Of a DNA stretch of 64,000 nt, positions 10,055 to 19,069 are shown piece by piece. The notes under the pieces are model-generated. The model was not told where the DNA came from and ran no database searches. It was given only the letters and a program-made list of their open reading frames with translations. The position numbers were made by a program, and so were the translations under genes. The stretch's first letter is position 1; every line of letters starts with the position of its first letter. This stretch comes from Labrenzia sp. PHM005 (GTDB lineage Bacteria > Pseudomonadota > Alphaproteobacteria > Rhizobiales > Stappiaceae). The stretch spans positions 2,847,001 through 2,911,000 of the forward strand of contig NZ_CP041191.1 of the NCBI RefSeq assembly GCF_006517275.1, read 5' to 3'.

Positions 10055-10804
10055 CTAGAGTTCACCCATGGCCTGACGGAACCGCCGGACGCTTTCGGTA
10101 AAACCATAAATAAGCGCATCGGCGGTAAAGCCGTGGCCGATAGACATTTCCCGGATGAAGGGCGCTTTGGCGAGAAGTGCCGGGATGTTTTCGACGGTCA
10201 GGTCATGCCCGGCGTTGACACCTAGACCGACTGCCTTTGCGGCGTTCGCTGTTGCTACCACCTTGTCCAACTCTTTGGCCGCTTGGTCCGCATCGTCAAA
10301 ACAAGCGCCATAAGGGCCAGTGTAGATCTCGATGCGTTCAGCACCGAGGCGTGCTGCATGTTCCGGGTCAGATGGATCCGGATTACAGAACAGCGACACA
10401 GTGATTGCCCATTCCTTGGACGCAGCGATTGCTGTTTCCAAAAGGCCGGTGCCCTTGGAAAAATCCCAGCCGTGATCGGAGGTTGTCTGATCCGGGTCAT
10501 CGGGCACAAACAGGACCTGCTCCGGACGGGCCTCTTCGACCAGTTTTAGAAAGTCCGGCGAAGGATAGCCTTCCAGACACAGTTCCTTGTTCGGAAACCG
10601 CTCTTCGATCAGCTCAGCAAGGTCAAAGACATCGCTCTTGCGGATGTGGCGCTCATCAGGGCGCGGGTGCACTGTTATGCCCTTTGCGCCGGCTTCCATT
10701 GCTATGCTGGCAAGGCCTGTGACGCTCGGCCATGGAAGATCGCGGCGATTGCGCAACATGGCGATGGCATTGACATTGACGGACAGGCGCGAGACGGCAG
10801 TCAT
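10055..10804 (-). CDS. pdxJ: Pyridoxine 5'-phosphate synthase
   Basis: PdxJ condenses 1-deoxy-xylulose 5-phosphate with 3-amino-2-oxopropyl phosphate to make pyridoxine 5'-phosphate (vitamin B6). The product has LSVNVNAIAMLRNRR at the N-terminus, GAKGITVHPRPDERHI with the catalytic region, the RIEIYTGPYGA segment, and GVNAGHDLTVENIPAL followed by EMSIGHGFTADALIYG. I start it at the ATG giving MTAVSRLSVN (249 residues); an upstream TTG would add 13. It forms a two-gene unit with the HD hydrolase. Confidence 0.95.
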   Translation of the reverse strand: MTAVSRLSVNVNAIAMLRNRRDLPWPSVTGLASIAMEAGAKGITVHPRPDERHIRKSDVFDLAELIEERFPNKELCLEGYPSPDFLKLVEEARPEQVLFVPDDPDQTTSDHGWDFSKGTGLLETAIAASKEWAITVSLFCNPDPSDPEHAARLGAERIEIYTGPYGACFDDADQAAKELDKVVATANAAKAVGLGVNAGHDLTVENIPALLAKAPFIREMSIGHGFTADALIYGFTESVRRFRQAMGEL

Positions 10805-10898
10805 GTTCACAATCCGGTTAAGAAGGTTGGCAGTTTGATTCAAGATGATCGGACTTTAGCGCAAGATTGTGCCAAAGGTCATTGAAGTCAAACAAGAA

Positions 10899-10916
10899 AT
10901 TGTCCCTAGTGACAAT
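10899..10916. promoter_or_regulatory. Palindromic operator candidate between pdxJ and the EamA gene
   Basis: The interval between two divergent genes contains ATTGTCCCTAGTGACAAT: 6-bp inverted arms (ATTGTC/GACAAT) around a central CCTAGT. The size and symmetry suit a homodimeric regulator site. The regulator is unknown. Confidence 0.45.
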
Positions 10917-11038
10917 GTAAATGCTGGAGTTTATGTCGCAGGGCGGTGCTCTTTCGATTGTGGCGCTGAGCGGGGAAAACCGTTACCACAGGCGCCGTTA
11001 TCCGGAAAATTTACAATAGAGATTCAAAGGTAGAGGTT

Positions 11039-11953
11039 TTGACAGCAAACGGCATTCAATCGGCGAACACGGAGAATATTCGCGGCAGCCTTGCGATGAT
11101 TTCTGCAATGGCGCTCTTTGCAGTTGAGGACATGTTTCTGAAAGCTGCTTCTGTGTCTTTGCCGGTGGGTCAGATCTTGATGTTGTTCGGTCTGGGGGGC
11201 GCGCTCGTCTTCGGTTGTGTTGCTAAGGTACAGGGCGATGCGCTGGTGCAACGCCAGGCCTTTGGCAAAGTGATGGGTATCCGGTTTGTCTTTGAACTCA
11301 CCGGCCGGCTGTTTTATGTACTCGCGCTGGCCTTGACGCCGCTGTCGTCGACCACGGTCATCCTTCAGGCTACACCGATTTTTGTCGTGCTTGGCGCTAT
11401 GGTGTTTTTTGGTGAACAGGTGGGGTGGCGCCGCTGGGCCGCTATTGTCATCGGCTTGATTGGCGTAGTGATTGTGCTGCGCCCGGGAGCAGACAGTTTC
11501 ACCATGCTGTCGATGCTGGCCTTCATCGGAATGCTTGGCTTCGCCGGCCGGGATCTAGCCAGTCGTGCTGCACCAAAAATTCTCAGTACATCGCTTTTGG
11601 GCTTTTACGGCTTTGTGACGTTGATCATCGCGGGACTTGCTTACGCGCTCTGGTCAGGTGAGCGGCTTGTCGTGCCGGATACAATAAGCGGGTTTTATGT
11701 GGGGCTTGCTGTTTTAGCAGGCGTTTTTGCCTATGGCAGCTTGATGCTTGCGATGCGCACTGGCGATGTGTCTCTGGTCACGCCGTTCCGTTACTCCCGG
11801 CTGTTGTTTGGGGTTGGGCTTGGAGTTCTTTTTTTCGAAGAGCAACTGGACCTGCAAACCCTGATCGGCTGTGCCGTGATTGTCTTGTCCGGCCTGTTTA
11901 TCCTGGCGCGGAGCAACCGGACACAGGCGGCGGGCAATAGATCCGGCTCCTGA
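11039..11953 (+). CDS. EamA/DMT family transporter
   Basis: This 304-residue membrane protein has ten predicted helices in two homologous EamA halves. The first half runs from about residue 20 (AMISAMALFAVEDMFLKAA) to GLIGVVIVLRP; the second begins at SMLAFIGMLGFAGRDLASR and ends with LIGCAVIVLSGLFIL. Drug/metabolite transporters of this type export small metabolites; substrate unknown. The start is a TTG with AAAGG about 8 bp upstream; the next in-frame ATG (at 11096) would begin inside the first helix, so the TTG is preferred. It is divergent from pdxJ across a gap with a palindromic site. Confidence 0.88.
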   Translation: MTANGIQSANTENIRGSLAMISAMALFAVEDMFLKAASVSLPVGQILMLFGLGGALVFGCVAKVQGDALVQRQAFGKVMGIRFVFELTGRLFYVLALALTPLSSTTVILQATPIFVVLGAMVFFGEQVGWRRWAAIVIGLIGVVIVLRPGADSFTMLSMLAFIGMLGFAGRDLASRAAPKILSTSLLGFYGFVTLIIAGLAYALWSGERLVVPDTISGFYVGLAVLAGVFAYGSLMLAMRTGDVSLVTPFRYSRLLFGVGLGVLFFEEQLDLQTLIGCAVIVLSGLFILARSNRTQAAGNRSGS

Positions 11954-12178
11954 AACTTGTCCGCACGGCCCAGGACCTGATCTAATCCGAGTTGGCTGTT
12001 GCTCAACCTCAGTTTCCGCGGAATTCAGCCGGAATTTTGCACTCTAGTGGGTGATTGCCACTCAGCAATCACCGGATGTATTTTGGTTGTTTTTCTGGAA
12101 ATTGCACTTAAAGATAGAAAAACCTCTCAAAGTTTACTATACGTAAGTATTCTGCCGAACCTAAGGAGGAGGCGACAG

Positions 12179-13702
12179 ATGATTACGCGAAGAAAATTGA
12201 TGACGACCGCCGCGCTTTCAGGTGCTGCCCTTACTTTTTCCGGTGTTGTTCCAGGCGTTCGAGCCGTTGCTTATACGGGGCTTCCAGTCCGCCGCAGCCT
12301 TGGTGGCATGCCGCTTGACGACAAGGATCTGAGCCTCTGGCGTGATTTTGTCGGTCATATGAAAGGGATTTCAGAAAACGAACCGGTCAGTTGGATCGGG
12401 TTTGCCAATATTCATGGAACGTCTACCGGCGGCTTTAACAAGTGCCCACATGGCGATTGGTATTTTCTGCCTTGGCATCGCGGCTATGTGTCGATGTATG
12501 AGCAGGCAGTGAGGGATTGGTCCGGGGAAGCGTCGTTCGCAATGCCCTATTGGGATTGGACCACCGACCGGCAGATCCCAAAAGCTTATTCGGATCAAAC
12601 TTACAATGGTCAACCCAATCCGCTCTATGACGCCACGCGGACAATGTCTGCGACCGCCAGCCTGCCGGACAATATGGTAGGCCAGAACGTGATTACCGAC
12701 ATCCTGGCTGAAACCGAGTACCAGGTGTTCGGCACGTCCAAAAACCCATCTCAAAACAATCTTGACCAGAGCTGGATACCGGCCGGTGGCGGTGTTTCGG
12801 GGCCGTTGGAAGCCAATCCACACAACAGGGTGCATTGTGCTGTTGGTGGCCAGATGTGCTCAGCCGTATCCGCGCGTGATCCTTTGTTCTTTATGCATCA
12901 TGGCAACATCGACCGGCTTTGGGCACTTTGGAACAGCCAGGGCCGTCAGAACACAGAAGAGTCGCTTTGGACGGATATGCCGTTTGCGAATAATTTCCGC
13001 AAAATGGATGGTGCTGATTATACGGTGATCACCGGCGAGACTCAGGCCTATGAGTCTCTTGGTTACACCTACAATCTGCCAGAAACCTCTGGCCTTTTGG
13101 CTCTTGCGGCTCGGGTTCGGCCGGGGGCGTCCTCAACCGGTCTCAATGATGTTTTGGCCGGCCGGCCTGCCCCGGAAGGGGTAATTACACAAACAAAAAC
13201 AAACTTCCTTGCGGCCACGGCGCTTAATCCGCTGGATATTGCAGTGCCGGTTTCCGCGTCCCAGGTTGCGGCCGCATTGGGTGAAAGCCCGCAATCTACC
13301 GAAACCTTAAGGCTCTCCAGTCAGATCGGTGATGCTCCTAAACAAGTGATCGCTATCTTGCGGGATGTACCGGCCCCTGCTGCCGATACGGCCGAATATA
13401 GGGTCTTTGTGAATTGCGATTACCTATCGCTCGAAGTTCCTGACACAGATCCGCACTATGTGACGACATTTGGCTTCTTTGGCTTGGCGGGCGACCATGC
13501 TGGTCACGGCCACGGCGGAACGGCTAAAGAACCTAGCTCCTATCTGGTCAACCTCACCGGCGCTCTGCAGCGTTTGGCCCGCCGGGGACAGGTGACAGGC
13601 GACGATATTGTGGTGCAGGTCTTGGCGTATCCGCGTCAAGGGGTCAGCCCCCAAGACGCTGCGCCGATCGTTCCTGGCTCTGTTGAGGTTGCGATTGTGT
13701 GA
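12179..13702 (+). CDS. Tat-exported tyrosinase family copper oxidase
   Basis: The 507-residue protein is a type-3 copper oxidase that would hydroxylate phenols and oxidise diphenols to quinones. The N-terminus MITRRKLMTTAALSGAALTF has a twin-arginine export motif. The CuA site is around the His residues in FNKCPHGDWYFLPWHRGY; the CuB site is PHNRVHCAVGG followed by DPLFFMHHGNIDRLWALW. The C-terminal third, ending in a His-rich DHAGHGHGG stretch, may help load copper. The ATG follows a very strong AAGGAGGAGG site. A secreted hypothetical protein gene follows 64 bp later, probably as a partner. Confidence 0.93.
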   Translation: MITRRKLMTTAALSGAALTFSGVVPGVRAVAYTGLPVRRSLGGMPLDDKDLSLWRDFVGHMKGISENEPVSWIGFANIHGTSTGGFNKCPHGDWYFLPWHRGYVSMYEQAVRDWSGEASFAMPYWDWTTDRQIPKAYSDQTYNGQPNPLYDATRTMSATASLPDNMVGQNVITDILAETEYQVFGTSKNPSQNNLDQSWIPAGGGVSGPLEANPHNRVHCAVGGQMCSAVSARDPLFFMHHGNIDRLWALWNSQGRQNTEESLWTDMPFANNFRKMDGADYTVITGETQAYESLGYTYNLPETSGLLALAARVRPGASSTGLNDVLAGRPAPEGVITQTKTNFLAATALNPLDIAVPVSASQVAAALGESPQSTETLRLSSQIGDAPKQVIAILRDVPAPAADTAEYRVFVNCDYLSLEVPDTDPHYVTTFGFFGLAGDHAGHGHGGTAKEPSSYLVNLTGALQRLARRGQVTGDDIVVQVLAYPRQGVSPQDAAPIVPGSVEVAIV

Positions 13703-13766
13703 GTGCACCTTAGATTCATGATGGCTGACAAGGGAAAGTAATGAACCTGGAAGGCGATCAAAACGA

Positions 13767-14387
13767 ATGACACAGGTCATGGAAGTCCCAAAGGGGTTGA
13801 ACTCTGTTGGCAGGATCAGCTTGCGGTCTCTCATCGTAAGTCTGGTCCTGTTGTCCGGGTCCAATGTGGTGTCCGCAGGACAAACCGCAGAAGCCGCAAT
13901 ACCGGTGCCAAGGCCAGTGCAAACCGAAGCAACCGGCCAATCCAATCAAGCGGAAACAGGGTCGGCTGCCGGTGAGACAAACTCTGGCAAAACGCCAGAT
14001 GGCTTTACCAAATTGACGGATGGCCAAATACAGACTGTTTGCCTGCCGCAGACCGCGGGGCTGAAGCAGCAATTGGCCGATCCGAATAACAAGCTCGCAC
14101 TGGTTATCAGTTCATATCATCCTGGTAATGGTGGTGGCGGAGGAATTTTGGTTCATGAGACCGGATCTGCCATTGGAGCGGTAGACCCGGTCGCCTCTAT
14201 CGGATTTTTCCCCAATGTCGGCTTTGGGCTCGAAGATACGCCCAAAAAATACTTTCTTCCCAAGTACCTGTTGAGGAAGTCGGGAATGGGAGCCGACTAC
14301 TGTTTTGATCTCACATTTGATACGGTCACTGACGGCTCGCCAAAGAGTAAAGCCGATGTCTCCCTTGAGGTGGTGACACCGGACTAG
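13767..14387 (+). CDS. Hypothetical secreted protein downstream of tyrosinase
   Basis: I do not recognise this 206-residue product. It has a hydrophobic stretch near residues 19-37 (SLRSLIVSLVLLSGSNVVSA) that looks like a signal peptide after a somewhat long N-region. A low-complexity Ala/Glu/Thr linker follows to about residue 75, then a compact domain with a single Gly run (HPGNGGGGGILVHETGS) and two cysteines (VCLPQTA and DYCFDL) that could form a disulfide. It probably sits in the same transcript as the tyrosinase and could be a periplasmic accessory; that is inference from position only. Confidence 0.7.
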   Translation: MTQVMEVPKGLNSVGRISLRSLIVSLVLLSGSNVVSAGQTAEAAIPVPRPVQTEATGQSNQAETGSAAGETNSGKTPDGFTKLTDGQIQTVCLPQTAGLKQQLADPNNKLALVISSYHPGNGGGGGILVHETGSAIGAVDPVASIGFFPNVGFGLEDTPKKYFLPKYLLRKSGMGADYCFDLTFDTVTDGSPKSKADVSLEVVTPD

Positions 14388-14702
14388 GCCAAAGCGCGGT
14401 TCGTTCCACCATTTGAGGGCAATGACCGCCGGGTCTTCATGGGACGTGCTCGAAAACTGCCCGCCGTTTCCCTGATCAGCTCAACTTATCCGGAACTTTT
14501 CTGTGAGAAATCCGTTCCTGCCGCCGTTGGCATGGCAAGCCGTCGCGGACGGTCGGTATCACGCTGAACTCTAAGAAATTCAAAAACATAGCGCAGTCAC
14601 GATCGCTGATACTGCCAATTGCGCAGTCTTTTGCGTGCACTGGTTTCGTGGAGCAGTGGCGCAAAAGGCTTGCCAGCTCCAGAGGGTGCACGGTATGAGG
14701 TA
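14388..14702. other. Intergenic region before the Zur box
   Basis: About 315 bp separate the secreted-protein gene from the zinc-responsive promoter. Open frames here on the minus strand overlap the GTPase gene and look like shadows. I see no RNA gene or repeat. The promoter of the COG0523 operon should lie at its right end. Confidence 0.5.
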
Positions 14703-14722
14703 TGTAACGTAATAACATTACA
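14703..14722. promoter_or_regulatory. Zur box
   Basis: TGTAACGTAATAACATTACA is a near-perfect palindrome close to the known alphaproteobacterial Zur operator (GTAATGTTATAACATTAC type). It lies 24 bp before the start of a COG0523 GTPase gene, where bound Zur with zinc would block transcription; the operon should be induced under zinc starvation. Confidence 0.88.
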
Positions 14723-14746
14723 TCATTCAATGTAGCGAGATCCTCT

Positions 14747-15961
14747 ATGGCCGATACCCGATTGCCCGTCACCGTCCTGTCCGGCTTTTTAGGCGCCGGA
14801 AAAACCACTTTGCTCAACCGGATCCTGAACAACCGCGAGGGTTTGAAGGTGGCGGTCATCGTCAATGACATGTCGGAGGTCAACATTGATGCCGACCTGA
14901 TACGGTCCGGCGGTGCGGAATTGAACCAGACCGAGGAAACTCTGGTTGAGATGTCCAATGGCTGCATCTGCTGCACTTTGCGCGATGATCTTCTACAGGA
15001 AGTCCGCCGTTTGGCAGATGAAAAGAAGTTCGATTACCTCTTGATCGAGTCGACCGGCATTTCCGAACCGCTACCGGTTGCCGCGACTTTCGAGTTCCGT
15101 GATGAAGACGGGGAAAGTCTGTCTGATGTGGCTCGGCTCGACACGATGGTGACCGTGGTCGATGCGGTAAACCTGCTGCAAGACTTCTCCAGTCATGACT
15201 TTCTGAGTGACCGGGGCGAGACCCTTGGCGAAGAGGACGAGCGCACGCTGGTACATCTTTTGACCGACCAGATCGAGTTCTCCGATATCGTTGTCTTGAA
15301 CAAGGTCAGTGCCGCCGATGCATCCCGTGTGGATGCTGCCCGCAAGATCATCCGCAGCCTCAATGCCGACGCCAAAATCATCGAAACGGATTTCTCGCAA
15401 GTTCCCCCTGCTGAAATTCTGAACACGGGCCTGTTTGACTTTGAAAAGGCACATGAACATCCGATGTGGGCCAAGGAACTTTATGGTTTTGCAGACCATG
15501 TGCCGGAAACGGAAGAATATGGTGTTGCGTCTTATGTCTACCGCGCGCGCCGGCCGTTTGATCCGGTAAAAATCCATGCGCTTTTAAATGGTCCCATGCC
15601 GGGCGTGATCCGCGCCAAGGGGCATTTCTGGATCGGGACCCGTCCGGAGTGGGTTCTGGAGTTTTCGCTGGCTGGTGCTCTCTCCAGCATCAGTCCGCTT
15701 GGAACCTGGTGGGCGTCCGTGCCGATGAACCGCTGGCCGGATGATGAGCGGGCCCATGCCTATGCCAAGGCAAATTGGGCCGAACCCTTTGGTGACCGGC
15801 GCCAGGAAATCGTGGTGATCGGCGCTGGAATTGACTGGCCTGCGTTGAAGGAGCGTCTCGATGCGTGCCTGATCCCGCTGGACGCAGGCGATGATCTTGA
15901 CGCGTTTAAATCGCTTGCCGATCCGTTTCCTGCGTTCCGCCGGCAGGAGACCGCGGCATGA
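14747..15961 (+). CDS. COG0523 GTP-dependent zinc metallochaperone (ZigA/ZagA-like)
   Basis: This 404-residue G3E-family GTPase belongs to the COG0523 (CobW-like) group. It shows the Walker A loop [12 protein letters not shown] (residues 13-24), the metal-binding CICC motif at residues 73-76 within [22 protein letters not shown], and the guanine motif as VLNKVSA. The C-terminal CobW_C domain begins near [11 protein letters not shown]. Family members move zinc to client proteins during zinc limitation. The Zur box just upstream supports a zinc role over cobalt. Its stop overlaps the next start by 4 bp (ATGA), so the DUF1826 gene is coupled. Confidence 0.93.
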   Translation: MADTRLPVTVLSGFLGAGKTTLLNRILNNREGLKVAVIVNDMSEVNIDADLIRSGGAELNQTEETLVEMSNGCICCTLRDDLLQEVRRLADEKKFDYLLIESTGISEPLPVAATFEFRDEDGESLSDVARLDTMVTVVDAVNLLQDFSSHDFLSDRGETLGEEDERTLVHLLTDQIEFSDIVVLNKVSAADASRVDAARKIIRSLNADAKIIETDFSQVPPAEILNTGLFDFEKAHEHPMWAKELYGFADHVPETEEYGVASYVYRARRPFDPVKIHALLNGPMPGVIRAKGHFWIGTRPEWVLEFSLAGALSSISPLGTWWASVPMNRWPDDERAHAYAKANWAEPFGDRRQEIVVIGAGIDWPALKERLDACLIPLDAGDDLDAFKSLADPFPAFRRQETAA

Positions 15962-16578
15962 GCCTTGCCCTCGAGCAATCAGGCCGTCCGGTCGCTGCCG
16001 ATGTTTTCATGGCGCGGGACGCAGATATCTTGTGCGAAATTGGGTCGCCGGGCGTTGCGGCGGCGATCTGGCAACGCACGCCGGAACCGGCGTTCAACTC
16101 CTGGATTGATCAGCTCGGGATGGACGACCTGCCGGATCTGCGCACCGTGGTCCCGGTCCATCTGGCAGAGGCTGCGGTCATAACGGCCTGTGAAACCGCT
16201 GGTCTTGCGGCTTGTCCTGAACGGGACACGTTGGCGAGCGATGTTGGTGCGCTTGCTGTCATGATGGCCAGAATACTGGACGTTCAAACCGTCCGGGTCA
16301 GGCTGGATGTGGCCGACGAAGTGATGTGTCCGAAATTCCACATTGATCGCGTTCCAGCGCGGCTTTTGTGCACCTATCGCGGGGCGGGAACTGAATATGT
16401 GCCGGCCAGCTCAGAGCATGATCCCAAACGGATCCGGCGATTGAAACGCGGAGCGGTCGGGCTGTTCCGCGGCGCCTTGTGGCAAGGCGACGACGTCACT
16501 GGCATTTTGCACCGCTCGCCGGAAGTTACCCCGGAAGGCGGCCCGCGTCTGCTGTTGGTGATTGATCCGGTCGAATAA
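15958..16578 (+). CDS. DUF1826 domain protein, Zur-regulon partner
   Basis: The 206-residue product matches the DUF1826 family, which is repeatedly found next to COG0523 GTPases. Candidate metal ligands are the Cys/His in [21 protein letters not shown], a pattern (C-x3-H ... C) suggestive of metal or cofactor binding. The C-terminal part [15 protein letters not shown] and [20 protein letters not shown] are typical conserved segments. It overlaps the GTPase gene by 4 bp and shares its Zur control. Molecular function unknown. Confidence 0.88.
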   Translation: MSLALEQSGRPVAADVFMARDADILCEIGSPGVAAAIWQRTPEPAFNSWIDQLGMDDLPDLRTVVPVHLAEAAVITACETAGLAACPERDTLASDVGALAVMMARILDVQTVRVRLDVADEVMCPKFHIDRVPARLLCTYRGAGTEYVPASSEHDPKRIRRLKRGAVGLFRGALWQGDDVTGILHRSPEVTPEGGPRLLLVIDPVE

Positions 16579-16580
16579 AC

Positions 16581-16612
16581 AAAAAAGGCCCTGCAAACGC
16601 AGGGCCTTTTCT
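16581..16612. terminator. Bidirectional terminator between DUF1826 and serA
   Basis: A 12-bp perfect stem (AAAAGGCCCTGC/GCAGGGCCTTTT) with an AAAC loop is flanked by A-rich and T-rich runs, so it can stop transcription from both converging operons. Confidence 0.9.
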
Positions 16613-16635
16613 TTGTTCTTAGCAATTTCTTGTCT

Positions 16636-17880
16636 TCAAACCCGGTTAAGCAACCGCGCCCGGATGGTGTTCGGCAACGCCCGGATTTCCTCCAGGATCT
16701 TGACCGGATCCTGCACCGGGCTGTCGACATCCAAAACCACATAACCAATGTCCTGATGCGACTGCATGAACTGGGCGTGGATGTTGAGATTGTGGCGGGT
16801 GAAGAGGTCGTTCAAGGTCCGCATGGCGCCGGGAGCATTGTGGTGCACCTGAATGAAACGGGTGGCGTCCGTACCTTTCGGCAGCTGAACTTGCGGGAAG
16901 GAGACCGCCCCAATCGTTGAGCCGACATCGGAGTACTCCACCAACCGTTTGGAGACTTCTTCACCGATCCGAGCCTGAGCTTCTTCTGTGGAGCCGCCGA
17001 CATGGGGTGTCAGGATGACATTGTCGAGGCCGCGTAGCTGCGAGATGAACTCATCCTTATTGGACTTCGGTTCCACCGGGAACACATCCACAGCGGCACC
17101 GGCGAGATGACCAGATTTGAGTGCGGCAGCCAGAGCGTCGATGTCGACCACCTTGCCGCGCGCGTTGTTGATCAGGAAGGCGCCCTTCTTCATCTTGGCA
17201 ATCTGATCGGCGCCGAACATGTCCCGTGTGTCCGGTGTGTCGGGCACATGAAGGGAGACGACATCGGACTCGGCGAGCAAGGCTTCCAGGCTGTCGGCAG
17301 GCATGACGTTGCCGTGCTGCAGCTTGTCGATCGTATCGTAGTAGATGACCCTGAGGCCCATGGCTTCTGCGAGATTTGACAGCTGCGTGCCGATGTTGCC
17401 GTACCCAATGATGCCGAGAGTTTTGCCGCGCACTTCATGAGAACCGGTGGCTGTCTTCATCCAGCGGCCGTCATGGGCCCCGCTTGATTTAGAAAAAACG
17501 CCGCGCATCAGCATGACGATTTCGGCAATCGTCAGTTCGGCAACAGAGCGGGTATTGGAAAACGGTGCGTTGAAGACCGGAATGCCACGCATCAAGCTGG
17601 CGTTGAGATCCACCTGATTGGTGCCAACGGAAAAACAACCGACAGCGACCAGGGTTTTTGCGGCTTCCAGAACCTCTTCGGTTACCTGTGTACGCGAGCG
17701 GATGCCGAGGATTTGCACGCCCTGCAGCTTTTCGATCAGCGCATCTTTTTCCAGTGCGCCAGGCAGCACTTCGACATTCGAGTAACCGTTTTTCTCCAGT
17801 ACCGCTTGTGCAGTCGGCGAAATGCCTTCCAGCAGCAGCCAGCGGATCTGGTTTTTGGGGCGGGAGAGGCCGGTCATCAT
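16636..17880 (-). CDS. serA: D-3-phosphoglycerate dehydrogenase
   Basis: SerA oxidises 3-phosphoglycerate to 3-phosphohydroxypyruvate, the first step of serine synthesis. At 414 residues it is the short, E. coli-type enzyme: substrate domain, NAD-binding Rossmann fold with GIIGYGNIGTQ, catalytic His region in VILTPHVGGSTEEAQ, then a C-terminal ACT domain from about residue 340 (NLNIHAQFMQSHQDIGYVVLDV). In that class serine binds the ACT domain and inhibits the enzyme. Two adjacent ATG codons open the gene; either may be used. Monocistronic. Confidence 0.93.
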   Translation of the reverse strand: MMTGLSRPKNQIRWLLLEGISPTAQAVLEKNGYSNVEVLPGALEKDALIEKLQGVQILGIRSRTQVTEEVLEAAKTLVAVGCFSVGTNQVDLNASLMRGIPVFNAPFSNTRSVAELTIAEIVMLMRGVFSKSSGAHDGRWMKTATGSHEVRGKTLGIIGYGNIGTQLSNLAEAMGLRVIYYDTIDKLQHGNVMPADSLEALLAESDVVSLHVPDTPDTRDMFGADQIAKMKKGAFLINNARGKVVDIDALAAALKSGHLAGAAVDVFPVEPKSNKDEFISQLRGLDNVILTPHVGGSTEEAQARIGEEVSKRLVEYSDVGSTIGAVSFPQVQLPKGTDATRFIQVHHNAPGAMRTLNDLFTRHNLNIHAQFMQSHQDIGYVVLDVDSPVQDPVKILEEIRALPNTIRARLLNRV

Positions 17881-18007
17881 GGGTCTGACGTCTTTTCTGA
17901 AGATTTGGGTGAGTCATGCACCGATCACGGTGCGGAACGCCGGTGTCGTATACGCGCAGATCCATGTCGCGTCTAGGGTTCTAAAGGCAAATGTGCGGGT
18001 TTGTCCG

Positions 18008-19066
18008 TCAGCTCCGGTTCCGCCTTAACAGCCAGATGAAAAAACAGCCGCCGATGAGGCCGGTGACGATCCCGATTGGCATGTCCTCCGGGGCCATGAG
18101 GGTGCGGGCGGCGATGTCGGCCCAGAGGAGAAAGATCGCACCGAGAAGGGCGCTCACCGGAACAACTCTTCGATAGTCACCGCCAACAACCATGCGCACT
18201 ATGTGCGGGATCATCAAGCCGACAAACCCGATCATTCCCGAAAAGGCGACCATGACGCCTGTAATCAGGGCGCCGACAACAAAGATTTCCAGGCGGAAGC
18301 GATCAACGGCAATGCCGAGGGTCGACGCTGTTTCGTCGCCGACGGTCATGGCATTGAGTTGCGGTGCACGGATCCAGAGCCACAATCCGCAGGTGGTCAG
18401 GATCGCGAGCGGATAGAGGAGCTGAGACCACTGGGCAAGACCGAGACCACCAAGCATCCAGAACACCACCGTATGTGTGGCCCGTGGGTCGCCCAGAAAG
18501 ATCAAGGTATTGGCAAGTGCCATGACGATGAAGGAGACTGCGACGCCGGCGAGAACAAGCCGGTCCGCAGTAGAGGCATCTGCAACCCGTGCCACGCCGA
18601 GAACGATTGCGGTTGCCATTAAAGCACCACCGAAGGCAAACAGCGGCACAGTCAGGGTTCCTAGAAACAATCCAGTATGGAGCAGGGCGAGAATAGCGCC
18701 GAAGGCTCCGCCGGACGAAATCCCAAGCAGATGCGGATCGGCCAGCGGGTTCCGGGTAACGGACTGCAGGCTGGCACCAACCAGCGCCAGGCCTGCACCA
18801 ACCATCACCGCCAGAAGTGCCCGTGGAAACCGGATATCCCAGACAATTGCCTCGCGCCCGGCTGACCAGGTCTGTTCGACAAGTCCGGGGGCTAGCTTGT
18901 TCGCTATGACCCCCCAAACGGTGGCGGCCGGGATCGGGACAGCCCCGACACCGATGGCCAGAGTGAGCGAGGCCATCAAGACACCAAATCCAATCAGCGC
19001 GACCATTGGCAACCGGGCTGGAGGAGCCCAACTCCGCTGATTGGGCCCCTTGATGGCTTCAAGCAT
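18008..19066 (-). CDS. FecCD/BtuC-type ABC transporter permease
   Basis: The 352-residue membrane protein has the nine-to-ten-helix FecCD fold of iron-siderophore and vitamin B12 permeases. Signatures include LALVGASLQSVTRNPLADPHLLGISSGGAFGA (residues around 95-125; only its key Gly, Asn-Pro-Leu-Ala and Gly-Ala are diagnostic) and GMIGFVGLMIPHIVRM with the coupling-helix region near residue 280. It is the last gene of a four-gene operon under a cobalamin riboswitch, 3 bp after the binding-protein gene. The substrate is therefore predicted to be cobalamin or a precursor rather than an iron siderophore. Confidence 0.9.
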   Translation of the reverse strand: MLEAIKGPNQRSWAPPARLPMVALIGFGVLMASLTLAIGVGAVPIPAATVWGVIANKLAPGLVEQTWSAGREAIVWDIRFPRALLAVMVGAGLALVGASLQSVTRNPLADPHLLGISSGGAFGAILALLHTGLFLGTLTVPLFAFGGALMATAIVLGVARVADASTADRLVLAGVAVSFIVMALANTLIFLGDPRATHTVVFWMLGGLGLAQWSQLLYPLAILTTCGLWLWIRAPQLNAMTVGDETASTLGIAVDRFRLEIFVVGALITGVMVAFSGMIGFVGLMIPHIVRMVVGGDYRRVVPVSALLGAIFLLWADIAARTLMAPEDMPIGIVTGLIGGCFFIWLLRRNRS

Positions 19067-19069
19067 GGT

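Noticed and set aside
14476..14976. Minus-strand open frame across the Zur box
   Set aside because: It covers the promoter and start of the COG0523 gene and shows no motif.
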